Of a stretch of 64,000 nucleotides of DNA, positions 16,937 through 25,312 are shown piece after piece. Position 1 is the stretch's first letter, and every line of letters begins with the position of its first letter. This DNA comes from Streptomyces aureoverticillatus (GTDB lineage: Bacteria; Actinomycetota; Actinomycetes; Streptomycetales; Streptomycetaceae). The notes under the pieces are model-generated. The model worked only from the letters and a program-made list of their open reading frames with translations, ran no database searches and was not told the origin of the DNA. The stretch covers positions 620,001 to 684,000 of the forward strand of contig NZ_BMSY01000002.1 of assembly GCF_014649395.1 (NCBI RefSeq). Direction: 5' to 3'. Made by a program: the position numbers and the translations under genes.

Positions 16937-16998
16937 GTTCATTCATTGAACTCCGAATGCTACGGTCGCCCGCATGACGATAGGTTCAATGAATGAAC
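16937..16998. promoter_or_regulatory. Paired operators of the HxlR/MFS divergent promoter
   Basis: GTTCATTCATTGAAC (16937-16951) and its exact reverse complement GTTCAATGAATGAAC (16984-16998) lie 32 bases apart. Each is itself a near-palindrome with GTTCA/TGAAC ends. The right copy overlaps the MFS start region and the left copy lies 33 bases before the regulator start. Confidence 0.65.
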
Positions 16999-18422
16999 TT
17001 GCCTCTTCTTCAAAAAAGCTCCCTGCCCACCGAGCCGGAGGCCACCCCGCACACCGGGCCGGAGGCCGCCCCGCGGCGACCCTCGCCGTCACCGGCGCCG
17101 CGACCGCCCTGACGCTGATGACGTACAGCGCCCCGATGGTCACGCTCGCCGACACGGCGACCGCGCTCGGCACCCCGCTCTCCGCCCAGGCCTGGCTCCT
17201 GAACGGCGCCCCGCTCGGCCTCGCCGCCCTGCTCCTCGTCGCGGGCAGCCTCGCCGACGACTACGGGCGGCGGCGGATCTTCCTCACCGGAGTGGCCGCC
17301 CTCGGCGTCACCACGGCCCTGGCCGCGCTCGCGAACTCCACCCTCGTCTTCACGCTGACGCGCGTCGCCCAGGGCATGGCGAGCGCCGCGATCCTCGCCA
17401 GCAGCCTCGGCCTGCTCGCGCACGCGTTCCCCGCGGGGCCCGGGCGGATCCGGGCCATGGGTGTGTGGGGCGCGTGCGTCAGCGGCGGCATCGCGGCGGC
17501 ATCGCCGTTCGCGGGCGGCCTCACGACCCTCGCGAACTGGCGGCTGCCGTACGCCGTGCTCGGCGCGCTCGCCCTCGTCGTCGCGGCCCTGGCTCCCCGC
17601 GCGCTCACCGAGTCCCGCGCGCCGCGCGAGGGCCGCCCCGACCTGGCGGGCGCGCTGACGTTCGGCCTGGCCCTGGTGGCGCTGCTCGCCGCGCTCACGC
17701 TGGGCCGCGACGGCTGGCTGCGCGCACCGGTCGGCGCGCTGCTCCTGCTCGCCGTGCTCCTGACGGGCGCCTTCGCGTACGTCGAGCACCGCTCGGCCAC
17801 GCCCATGCTCGACCTCGGCCTGCTGCGCCGCCCGCCCTTCCTGGCGGCGACCGCGGGCGGCCTGTTCACCGGCTTCTCCGTCATCGGCCTCTTCAGCTAC
17901 CTGCCGACGATCCTGCAACAGGCCGACGGCATGTCCGCGATGGGCGCGGCCTGGCTGTTCGCGTTCTGGTCCGGGACATCCCTGGTGGTGGCGCTGCAGG
18001 CCAGGCGTCTCGCGGGCCGGATCTCCGCGCGCCACCAACTGGCCGTCGGCTTCGTCCTGCACGCCGTCGCCCTCCTGACGATGCTCGGCGCGGTGGCGGC
18101 GGACTCCTGGACCCGGCTCCTGCCCGGCCTGCTGATCTCGGGCGTGGGCAGCGGCCTGCTGAACGCGGCCCTGCCGCTGCTCGCGGTCGAGTCGGTGCCG
18201 GCCGACCGGGCCGCGATGGGCTCCGGCGCCAACAACACGGCGCGCTACATCGGTTCGGCGGCGGGCGTGGCCCTGATGATCGCGGTGGCGACGGCGTCGG
18301 GTTCGGCCCCGGGCGACCTGGCGCACGGGGCGGACTTGGCGCTCGTGGTGGCGGCGGGCCTCGCCGTGCTCGCGGCGGTCAGCGTCGTGTCGCTGCGGGA
18401 GCGGCACCGGACGCCGCGCTGA
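16974..18422 (+). CDS. MFS multidrug-type transporter (14-TM-like, DHA2 family)
   Basis: The 482-residue polytopic exporter has about 13-14 hydrophobic segments and an MFS motif A variant, GSLADDYGRRRIFLTG, after the second segment. It probably exports a toxic compound by proton antiport. The start is uncertain: ATG at 16974 lacks a Shine-Dalgarno, and in-frame ATG at 16989 lies inside the right operator. The 3' end overlaps the convergent symporter gene by 44 bases. Confidence 0.85.
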   Translation: MTIGSMNELASSSKKLPAHRAGGHPAHRAGGRPAATLAVTGAATALTLMTYSAPMVTLADTATALGTPLSAQAWLLNGAPLGLAALLLVAGSLADDYGRRRIFLTGVAALGVTTALAALANSTLVFTLTRVAQGMASAAILASSLGLLAHAFPAGPGRIRAMGVWGACVSGGIAAASPFAGGLTTLANWRLPYAVLGALALVVAALAPRALTESRAPREGRPDLAGALTFGLALVALLAALTLGRDGWLRAPVGALLLLAVLLTGAFAYVEHRSATPMLDLGLLRRPPFLAATAGGLFTGFSVIGLFSYLPTILQQADGMSAMGAAWLFAFWSGTSLVVALQARRLAGRISARHQLAVGFVLHAVALLTMLGAVAADSWTRLLPGLLISGVGSGLLNAALPLLAVESVPADRAAMGSGANNTARYIGSAAGVALMIAVATASGSAPGDLAHGADLALVVAAGLAVLAAVSVVSLRERHRTPR

Positions 18423-19962
18423 CGGCCCCGTCCCCGATGCCCCCGATGCCCTCGACGTCCTCGACGGGGTCCCGCGCGAGCACGTCCTCGTCGGGCCGAC
18501 TGTCCTGATCGACGGGCCCGGCGTACGAAACGGCGAGCGCCACAACCAGATTGGCCGCGAGCGCGAGGATCCCCGCGTTCACGCCGAACACCGGGTCGTG
18601 CTCGGTGAAGACGAGCCCGCACACGATCGCGACGCCCACCACGAGCCCGCTCACGGCCCCCGCCAGGCTCAGCTTCCGCCACACCAGGCCGAGCAGCAGC
18701 ATCGGCACGAGCTGCGCCATCCCCTCGTACGAGATGAGGGAGAGCCGTACGAGGGTGTTGGGCGCGGTGTACGTCATGACGAGCGCGACCGCGCCCGCGG
18801 CCACGACCACCGCCTGCGAGGCGCGCTTCTGCCGGGCGGGCGCGTCCCACCGCGGCAGCAGCGACAGCACACTCCTGCCCCACATCGTGCCGATGACCAG
18901 CATGAACACGGCCATCGGCACGATGGACGACAGCGCGGCCGCGACCCCGACGACGCCCACCACCCAGGCCGGCAGCGAGTCCACGACCAGCTCGAACAGC
19001 GCCAGGTTCGACCCGGCGCCGGTCAGCCCCGGCACCACGAACAGGGCGGCCATGCCGAGCAGCATCGGGACGAACAGCAGGATGTTGTAGGCGGGCAGCA
19101 GGACGGCGTTGCGGCGCAGGCCGTCGGCGCTGCGGGCGCCGAGGTATCCGGCGACGGTGGTCGGGAAGACGCACACGGTGAGGGCGTTGAGGAAGGTCGT
19201 GGTCGCGAACCAGGCCCCGCCGTACGGACTGTCGCCGTGCCCGGGCAGCGTCAGCCAGTCCCCCTTCTCCCGCACGATCCGGTCGAGGAAGTCCCCGTAC
19301 CCGTCGAAGTAGTGCAGCGGCACATAGACCACGAGGAAGGCGAGCGTGCCGATGACGAGGACGTCCTTCAGCACGGAGACCCAGGCGCTCCCGCGCAGCC
19401 CGCTCACCACCACGAACCCCGTGGTGACGGCGAAGCCGATGAAATAGGCCCAGTTGAGGCTGATGGCGCCGTACGAGATCGTCGAGACGACGACGCCCAT
19501 GCCCGTGATCTGCAACTGGATGTACGGCAGCAGGAAGACGGTCACGAGCACGGCGACCCCCGCGCCGAGCCAGGGCCGGTCGTAGCGGTGGGCCACCATG
19601 TCGGTGATGCCGACGAGGCCGTGGCGGCGGGCGTACGCCCAGAGCATCGGCCCCACGACGTACCCCACCGCGTACCCGCACGACATGTAGGCGACGACGT
19701 ACAGGACGGGCGCGCCGTAGTTGTACCCCCAGCCCGCGGCGCCCAGATAGCTGAAGCTGGTGTAGCCCTCGCCCGCCATCAGCACCCAGATGAGCACGGT
19801 TCCGAGGGAGCGCCCGCCGACGGACCACTCGGCGAGCGCGCCCTTCGGGGAGCGCCCGCCGTCGCCCGTCCTCCGCCCTCGCACGGCGAGCAGGCCGAGG
19901 CCGACGGTGCCGACCATGAAGACGGCGAAGATGGTGGTGGCGACGGTGGCGTTCGCGCTCAC
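18379..19962 (-). CDS. Sodium:solute symporter family permease (MctC/monocarboxylate-like)
   Basis: This 527-residue protein has about 13 membrane segments and the SSS-family pattern, including GEGYTSFSYLGAAGWGYNYGAP and the sodium-site region near WAYFIGFAVTTGFVVVSG. The pairing with a DUF3311 small membrane protein immediately upstream (GTGA overlap at 19959-19962) is typical of actinobacterial monocarboxylate or acetate uptake systems. The acidic C-terminal tail after residue 495 is cytosolic. Substrate assignment is by family context only. Confidence 0.83.
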   Translation of the reverse strand: MSANATVATTIFAVFMVGTVGLGLLAVRGRRTGDGGRSPKGALAEWSVGGRSLGTVLIWVLMAGEGYTSFSYLGAAGWGYNYGAPVLYVVAYMSCGYAVGYVVGPMLWAYARRHGLVGITDMVAHRYDRPWLGAGVAVLVTVFLLPYIQLQITGMGVVVSTISYGAISLNWAYFIGFAVTTGFVVVSGLRGSAWVSVLKDVLVIGTLAFLVVYVPLHYFDGYGDFLDRIVREKGDWLTLPGHGDSPYGGAWFATTTFLNALTVCVFPTTVAGYLGARSADGLRRNAVLLPAYNILLFVPMLLGMAALFVVPGLTGAGSNLALFELVVDSLPAWVVGVVGVAAALSSIVPMAVFMLVIGTMWGRSVLSLLPRWDAPARQKRASQAVVVAAGAVALVMTYTAPNTLVRLSLISYEGMAQLVPMLLLGLVWRKLSLAGAVSGLVVGVAIVCGLVFTEHDPVFGVNAGILALAANLVVALAVSYAGPVDQDSRPDEDVLARDPVEDVEGIGGIGDGAVSAASGAAPAATRR

Positions 19963-20177
19963 GGCTGCAGTCCCTTCGCGTTCCGCCGGTACGCCTTGTC
20001 GCCGCGGTGGGCGAGCCAGACGGCGACGGGCGTGAGGAGCGTGGCCGCGAGCAGCCACGCGAACAGGAAGGGCAGCCCGAGGACGAGGGGCCGTACGCGA
20101 TTGACGAAGGGCAACGCCCCCACGTACAGCACGAAGGGCACGAGGAGCCACAGGAGGTGGGGGCGGCGCTTGATCAC
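19959..20177 (-). CDS. DUF3311 small membrane protein, symporter partner
   Basis: The 72-residue protein has two transmembrane helices (LLWLLVPFVLYVGALPFV and LVLGLPFLFAWLLAATLLTPVAVWL) and a basic tail. The ATG at 20177 leads a two-gene operon, and its stop overlaps the GTG of the symporter. Members of this family occur next to SSS permeases and may be accessory subunits, but no direct function is established. Confidence 0.82.
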   Translation of the reverse strand: MIKRRPHLLWLLVPFVLYVGALPFVNRVRPLVLGLPFLFAWLLAATLLTPVAVWLAHRGDKAYRRNAKGLQP

Positions 20178-20277
20178 GGGGAAGCAGCTTAATCGGGCGC
20201 CTGGGGCGGGGCGGGGGTGGCCGCGCTGTGCCGGTCGGCGGCGCGCTGTGCCGGCCGGCGGCCGCGCCCGCGTGGGA

Positions 20278-21123
20278 TCAACGCGGCCGCATGGACGTCA
20301 GCTTCCCCCAGACCACGAGCCGGTACTTGGAGGTGTACTCGGGGGTGCAGGTGGTGAGGGTGATGTAGTACCCGGGCTCGTCGTACCCGTGCCCCGGCCG
20401 GACGGCGCTGCGCGGCACGGGCGCGATGACGCCGCCGTCGCGCGGGGAGGTCCGGTCGAGGGTCTTGTCGACGGTGTACGTGTAGACGGCGCCCCGGGTC
20501 CCGACGGTGAGCCGGTCGCCCGGGCGCAGCCGGTTGATGTACCGGAACGGCTCGCCGTGCGTGTTCCGGTGCCCGGCCAGCGCGAAGTTCCCGGGGCGGC
20601 CGGGCTGGGCGGTGCGGGGGTAGTGGCCGACGTACCCCTTGTTGAGCACCCCGCCCTTGCGGACGCCTTCGGCAATGGGGGCGCGGAGGCCGAGGCGGGG
20701 GATGCGGAGGACTGCGTAGGCGTGGTCGGGGGGTGGGGTGGCGGGGGCGGATTGGGCGGGGGTTTGGGCGGGGATGCCTTGGCCGGGGGCGCGCCTGAGC
20801 CCCGGCGTGCCGGGGCCGCTGTCGCCGTCGCTGTCGGCACCGGCCCCGCCACGACCGGAGGAAGCCCGCTGGCCGCTCCCCTCCTCCCCCTCCCTGTCCC
20901 CTTCTCCCCACTCCCGCTCCAGGCTGGCCACCTTCTCCTCGGCGGCGGCGCGGGCCTGGCGGTTGGTCCACCAGAGCTGGTGGACGACGAGGAGGAGCAG
21001 GACGAGACCGAGGGTGAGGGTGGCTTCGGCGGCGTACCAGAGGGCGCGGGCGAGGGGGCGGCGCCGGGCGGGCGGCCGCCCGTGCACGACAACGGGGACC
21101 CGAGTCCGGACGGGACGTACCAC
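20278..21123 (-). CDS. Class E sortase
   Basis: The 281-residue transpeptidase has one N-terminal membrane anchor (about residues 32-50, LTLGLVLLLLVVHQLWW), a charged and Pro-rich linker, and the sortase beta-barrel from about residue 135. The catalytic histidine is in ALAGHRNT, the cysteine in TLTTCTPEY and the arginine shortly after in SKYR. It should cleave LAxTG-type signals and join proteins to peptidoglycan. Two such proteins are encoded at 8236-9090 and 12302-13921. The GTG at 21123 is the first start that gives the complete anchor. Confidence 0.88.
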   Translation of the reverse strand: MVRPVRTRVPVVVHGRPPARRRPLARALWYAAEATLTLGLVLLLLVVHQLWWTNRQARAAAEEKVASLEREWGEGDREGEEGSGQRASSGRGGAGADSDGDSGPGTPGLRRAPGQGIPAQTPAQSAPATPPPDHAYAVLRIPRLGLRAPIAEGVRKGGVLNKGYVGHYPRTAQPGRPGNFALAGHRNTHGEPFRYINRLRPGDRLTVGTRGAVYTYTVDKTLDRTSPRDGGVIAPVPRSAVRPGHGYDEPGYYITLTTCTPEYTSKYRLVVWGKLTSMRPR

Positions 21124-21265
21124 GGGACCACCTCACCTCCTGGCCGGGCAGCCGCAAGATAGGGGCAGAGCCCTCAACTCACCAGACCTGCGACGGACCC
21201 GCGAGGACGCGACCGCGCGGCGACCCCATACTCCCCGCCCGGGGAACGGCAGTACGGTGTCATCC

Positions 21266-22576
21266 ATGCGCCCCGACACGCCTGCCGATCACGTCGACCA
21301 CATCGCCGAAGCGGAGCGCCTGGAGCGCACCGCGGGCCTCTACCCGGAGGACGCGGAACACCTGCTGCTGCAGGCCGCGGCCCACCTGGAGCTGGCCGAC
21401 GCCCGCGACCGCGCGACGACGCTCTACGACCGCCTGATCTCACCCTCCGCCGCGCACCCGCCGGAGAACCCGACCCTGATCCGCGCCCTGAAGGCCGCGA
21501 ACCTCTGGGAGTACGGCCACGAGGCGGAGGCCAGGGCGATCATCGACGGCGTCCGCGGCACGGCGCCGACGGACGCGGCACCGTGGGTGATCGTGGCGGA
21601 GTCCCTGGAGGCCCACGACGAACTGGACCAGGCCCACGAGACGTTCACGGAGGGGCTGGAGCGGTTGCTGTCCGCGGGGCCTGGGGGCGCGGCGGGGGCT
21701 GGGGCCGGGGGCACGGCGGGGGCTGGCGCGGCGCGGGCTGAGGGCGCGGCGGTGCCTGCGGGGGCGGCGGATCCTGGGGAGGCCGGGGCCGTTGCGGGGC
21801 CGATGGCGGCCGGGGGGCCCGTGGAGCCGACGGCGGCCGGATGGCCCGCGGAATCGACGGCCGCCGGAGGGCCCGCGGAGCCGACGGAGACCGGGGAACC
21901 CGTGGAGCCGACGCCGACCGGAAGGCCCGCGGAGCCGACGGCGGCCGAACCCCCGTACCCCACCCACCCCCTCCTCTTCGGCCGCCACCGCGTACGCCGC
22001 CTCCTCGGCGAGGCCCACGACGCGTGGGACGCCCTGGCGGACCGGGTCCACCGCTCGCGCGCAGCGGCGGCGGGCCGCACCCCCGTCCCCCTGGACGAAC
22101 TCCACGACCCGAAGCGGATCTGGGCCCTGGGTTCGGAGAACCCGGACGACCTCCGCGCCGAAATCACCCGCCTCCAGGCGGAGTTGGGCTCGTACCGCGA
22201 GGCCCTCTCCCGCCCGTTCCCGGTAGCAGTCCTCCACTGGCCGGCCACAGAACTCACGGAACTCCTCACGGCGTACCCGGCCCTGTCGGCCGAATACCCG
22301 TCCCACGAGGCCCACTTGGCGACCATAGAGTCATCACTGAGGGAACTCGCTGCCTCCGGCACCCCCAACTTGGGCATCGTGACGGGAACGGTCCCGTCGT
22401 ACGAGGCCTTCGCGGCGTCGGAGGGCACCTCACCGGACGACCCGTCGCTGCTGCCGCAGTACGCGACGACGTTGGCGGCGCGGGGGCGGGCTGTGGGGTG
22501 GCCGCCGGAGCGGGGCGCGGAGTGCTGGTGTGGGTCGGGGCGGAGTTATGGGGAGTGCCACGGGGTGAGCGGCTGA
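21266..22576 (+). CDS. SEC-C motif protein with helical repeats and low-complexity linker
   Basis: The 436-residue cytosolic protein has N-terminal TPR-like helices (ERTAGLYPEDAEHLLLQAAAHLELADARD), then a roughly 100-residue Gly/Ala/Pro-rich linker made of GP(A/V)EPT-like repeats, and a second alpha/beta part. A SEC-C zinc motif, CWCGSGRSYGECHG, is at the very end. SEC-C motifs bind zinc and occur in SecA and in stand-alone proteins of unclear role. ATG at 21266 is the first convincing start. It is the last high-GC gene before the island. Confidence 0.8.
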   Translation: MRPDTPADHVDHIAEAERLERTAGLYPEDAEHLLLQAAAHLELADARDRATTLYDRLISPSAAHPPENPTLIRALKAANLWEYGHEAEARAIIDGVRGTAPTDAAPWVIVAESLEAHDELDQAHETFTEGLERLLSAGPGGAAGAGAGGTAGAGAARAEGAAVPAGAADPGEAGAVAGPMAAGGPVEPTAAGWPAESTAAGGPAEPTETGEPVEPTPTGRPAEPTAAEPPYPTHPLLFGRHRVRRLLGEAHDAWDALADRVHRSRAAAAGRTPVPLDELHDPKRIWALGSENPDDLRAEITRLQAELGSYREALSRPFPVAVLHWPATELTELLTAYPALSAEYPSHEAHLATIESSLRELAASGTPNLGIVTGTVPSYEAFAASEGTSPDDPSLLPQYATTLAARGRAVGWPPERGAECWCGSGRSYGECHGVSG

Positions 22577-22643
22577 CCGGCTGCGCCTATCGCAACCTGT
22601 TGACCACTGGCGAACCTTCTAACTCGAAAGCGAAATCCCCAGG

Positions 22644-23549
22644 ATGGCACGGCTAATTCTCCAGGGCCCCGGTGAGACCTGCAGCAACACAGAGGCCGGG
22701 GAGCACCAACTGCTCGCGCCTGCAGACGACATCGACCTTCAATCCGTCGCTTCCTGGTTGAGCAGTCACCCCATAGACGAGGCCTACACCGACGCGATCC
22801 GGAACTCGATCGATTACGTTCTCGACGGCGGGAGAACGGGCAGGTTTGATCTGATGTCGCCCGAGGTGCACCCAGGCGAACGGGCCTCCGTCGGAGCAAA
22901 GCTCGAGTACGAGATCCTGCGGATACTCGGGTTGCCGAAGTCCAGACCGCTGGACACTCTCATCACAGATGTTCCCGTAGACATCAAGGTCACCGTGGGT
23001 GACAACTGGGCTATCCCCACTGAGGCCCATTGCCAGCTGTGTATCTGCACCCAGATCCAGCTAAAGAAGAATCGGCACAGATCATGGCTCGTCCGGGCCC
23101 ACAGGTCATGGCTTTACCGCGGCAAGGGAAACAAGGACCAGAAACGCGGTCTAGCGGTGCAGGCACGCGAAAACTGGAGCCTTCCGCTTTACGACTGGAC
23201 AGAGCTTCCAGTAAATCCTCTGCGCTACTTGACGGAAGATCAAGTAGCGCAAGTGCTGGCGAAGAAGCCGGGACAGGTGCGGCGCATGCTCAAGATGTTC
23301 CATTTCCTTGAAGGGCACATCATCCCGCGAAATGTCTTCCTGACAGTGGGAGCGGGCAAGCAAGACCCCATGCGCCGCGCCCGACAGCTACGGGATCGCG
23401 CGGCGAAAGAAGGGCTCACCGTTCTCTGTGGCACCTGGGTGGAGTCACGTGACCAGGCTGCCGCCCGCGGCATCACCCTCCGGCCCGGCGAGTGGATCGC
23501 GCTGCGTGACGGTGCTGGCGAAGATGGTGAGGAAGCGCCCCCAGCCTGA
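22644..23549 (+). CDS. NaeI-type type IIE restriction endonuclease
   Basis: The 301-residue protein carries acids and lysine at Glu88, Asp104, Asp113 and Lys115, with PLDTLITDVPVDIKV as the core. The spacings of 16, 9 and 2 equal those of the NaeI catalytic residues Glu70, Asp86, Asp95 and Lys97. Upstream, SIDYVLDG (55-62) resembles the ligase-like segment TLDQLYDG of NaeI. The C-terminal half should be the second DNA-binding (Topo) domain. By homology the target would be GCCGGC, cut only when an effector copy is bound. Base composition is lower in GC than the upstream genes, and no good Shine-Dalgarno precedes the ATG. Confidence 0.85.
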   Translation: MARLILQGPGETCSNTEAGEHQLLAPADDIDLQSVASWLSSHPIDEAYTDAIRNSIDYVLDGGRTGRFDLMSPEVHPGERASVGAKLEYEILRILGLPKSRPLDTLITDVPVDIKVTVGDNWAIPTEAHCQLCICTQIQLKKNRHRSWLVRAHRSWLYRGKGNKDQKRGLAVQARENWSLPLYDWTELPVNPLRYLTEDQVAQVLAKKPGQVRRMLKMFHFLEGHIIPRNVFLTVGAGKQDPMRRARQLRDRAAKEGLTVLCGTWVESRDQAAARGITLRPGEWIALRDGAGEDGEEAPPA

Positions 23550-23582
23550 CCGGCTGAGACAGACACTAGGAGCAAAACCTCG

Positions 23583-24062
23583 GTGCGCGCATCTGACGAC
23601 TGGACCCCACCGCCAGGTTCGTGGGCGTCCTCTGCGGCTCGACGCAGGAACATGCAGGCCATCCGCAGCAGGGACACCAAGCCGGAGCGGCTGATTCGTC
23701 GGCTCCTGCACGCCCAGGGGCTTCGCTATCGGGTAGCAGCGAAGCCCTTGCCTGACCTGCGCCGGACTGCGGACATTGTATTCCGGCCGACGAAGGTAGC
23801 CGTATTCATTGATGGCTGCTACTGGCATGGCTGCCCTGAGCATTATGTGCCGCCAAAGACGAACGAAGGCTATTGGTCAGGCAAGGTTGCGGGCAATATG
23901 GCTCGCGATCGGGACACAGACCGGCTCCTGATGGAAGCAGGCTGGACAGTTCTGCGCTTTTGGGAGCACGAGTCACCCGACGAGTGCGCGAGCACTGTCC
24001 TCCGCATCGTCCTCGAGCGACGGGAGGCTCTGCTGCAGGGGAAGCTCGGGCGCAACGAGTGA
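23583..24062 (+). CDS. vsr: Very short patch repair endonuclease (Vsr)
   Basis: The 159-residue nuclease nicks T:G mismatches left by deamination of 5-methylcytosine. Recognisable parts are RRRNMQAIRSRDTKPE at the N terminus, the active-site strand ADIVFRPTKVAVFIDGCYWHGCPEH with the metal/zinc residues, and ARDRDTDRLLMEAGWTVLRFWEHE. GTG at 23583 has AGGAG ten bases before it. It follows the NaeI-type gene by 33 bases and overlaps the converging methyltransferase gene by 90 bases, fitting protection against mutations caused by that methylase. Confidence 0.9.
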   Translation: MRASDDWTPPPGSWASSAARRRNMQAIRSRDTKPERLIRRLLHAQGLRYRVAAKPLPDLRRTADIVFRPTKVAVFIDGCYWHGCPEHYVPPKTNEGYWSGKVAGNMARDRDTDRLLMEAGWTVLRFWEHESPDECASTVLRIVLERREALLQGKLGRNE

Positions 24063-25214
24063 CGGGTCGTCCTCGGGCTCGTATTCCGGGCTCGGGTCGT
24101 CGTGCAACGCCCCGGTGCGAGTCAAGGCTTCCCAGATACTTTCGCCGACGGCTGCGGCGACCGGAGGCGGGAACGCGTTACCGACCTGCCGATAGCGCGC
24201 CGTCTTTCCTCCGGTGAACACCCACGGCCCCTCAGGGTCCTCATCATCCGGGAAACCCTGGATGATAGCCGCCTGCTGGACCGTGAGCTTCGGGCCCCGA
24301 GTCAGGTTGCCCAGGTCGCGGTCGGGGTCAGTCATGCTGTCCTCGTCGTTGGCCACCCCCATGCCATCGACGCCGAGGGCCTCCCAGGCCCGCTTCGCTC
24401 GCGTCGGGCCGAGATCCGCTCCGCCATGCTTCTTGGAACCACCCACCAGCGTCGGCGCGACCGTGCCAAGACTCGCGGCATCGTGCCACTTCTTGAAGCG
24501 TTCAGTGCCCGCTCCAAGCCGTCGTTCCATGCTGGGACCCAGCGCCTCGACTACGCGGCACACCCTCTTCTGGGGCACTGGCCAGTCAAAACCGCGGTAC
24601 TGATCCTTACGGATCGCCACCAGGATGGCGCGGGGCCGGAGCTGAGGTACCCCGAAGTCCTGAGCCTCCAGAACGCGCCAGCCGCAGATGACATAGTCAG
24701 CCTTGCGCAGCCGGTTCTTGATGTGGTTCCGGTAGTAGCGGAACTTGAGCTCCGGCGCTACAAGCCCTCGGACGTTCTCGATCATGACCGCGCGAGGCTT
24801 GAGCTCCTCAACGAGATCAAGCATGCGGGGAAAGAGATCCCGCTCGTCGTCCCGGCCCAATTGATACCCCGCCGCCGAGAAGGGCGGGCAGGGCACGCCA
24901 CCAGCGAGAAGGTCGAGCTGCCCTGGCTGAAGCATCCGCTTGTCCGAGCCCCGCTTCTTCTGACGCCCTTCGGGGTCAGGCACCTCTTCCAGTGGCTTGA
25001 AGTTGTTGACATCCGTCTCGCGAACCAGGCAGTGCTTCTTCTCCCAGCTCCACGACGGACGCGTCTCGATGTTGGCTCTAAGCGTCGCGGCGGCGTGCTT
25101 GTCGATCTCCACCAGCGCGAGATGCCGGAAGCCAGCCTGGTGGAGCCCAACGGCTTGGCCGCCGGCACCCGCGCAGATCTCGATTGAGGTCAGCTTGCGG
25201 TGGGCGGTCCCCAT
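23973..25214 (-). CDS. DNA (cytosine-5) methyltransferase 1, probable NaeI-type modification enzyme
   Basis: The 413-residue C5 methylase has motif I EICAGAGGQAVGLHQAGF, the catalytic loop GGVPCPPFSAAG (Cys109), the ENV motif (MIENVRGL), QLRPRA for motif VIII and RYRQVGNAFPPPVA for motif X. The target-recognition part has the distinctive TLVGGSKKHGGADLGPTRAKRAW. An acidic 45-residue tail follows. ATG at 25214 has a strong AGGAGG. It protects host DNA from the NaeI-type enzyme or from the HNH nuclease encoded directly upstream; the sequence does not decide which. Confidence 0.9.
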   Translation of the reverse strand: MGTAHRKLTSIEICAGAGGQAVGLHQAGFRHLALVEIDKHAAATLRANIETRPSWSWEKKHCLVRETDVNNFKPLEEVPDPEGRQKKRGSDKRMLQPGQLDLLAGGVPCPPFSAAGYQLGRDDERDLFPRMLDLVEELKPRAVMIENVRGLVAPELKFRYYRNHIKNRLRKADYVICGWRVLEAQDFGVPQLRPRAILVAIRKDQYRGFDWPVPQKRVCRVVEALGPSMERRLGAGTERFKKWHDAASLGTVAPTLVGGSKKHGGADLGPTRAKRAWEALGVDGMGVANDEDSMTDPDRDLGNLTRGPKLTVQQAAIIQGFPDDEDPEGPWVFTGGKTARYRQVGNAFPPPVAAAVGESIWEALTRTGALHDDPSPEYEPEDDPSLVAPELPLQQSLPSLEDDAEDSARALVG

Positions 25215-25241
25215 CGGCTCCTCCTGGTGCGGCGAATTGCA

Positions 25242-25255
25242 GACACGCAAGTGTC
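25242..25255 (-). promoter_or_regulatory. Palindrome upstream of methyltransferase 1
   Basis: GACAC-GCAA-GTGTC is a 5-base inverted repeat centred about 34 bases upstream of the methyltransferase start, in the 98-base gap after the HNH gene. It is a candidate operator for a methylase or control protein. Confidence 0.3.
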
Positions 25256-25312
25256 GCATCCCTCCGGGACCAGGAGCCACGGGACCGGCCGACTTTCACA
25301 GAGAGGGAGGCG

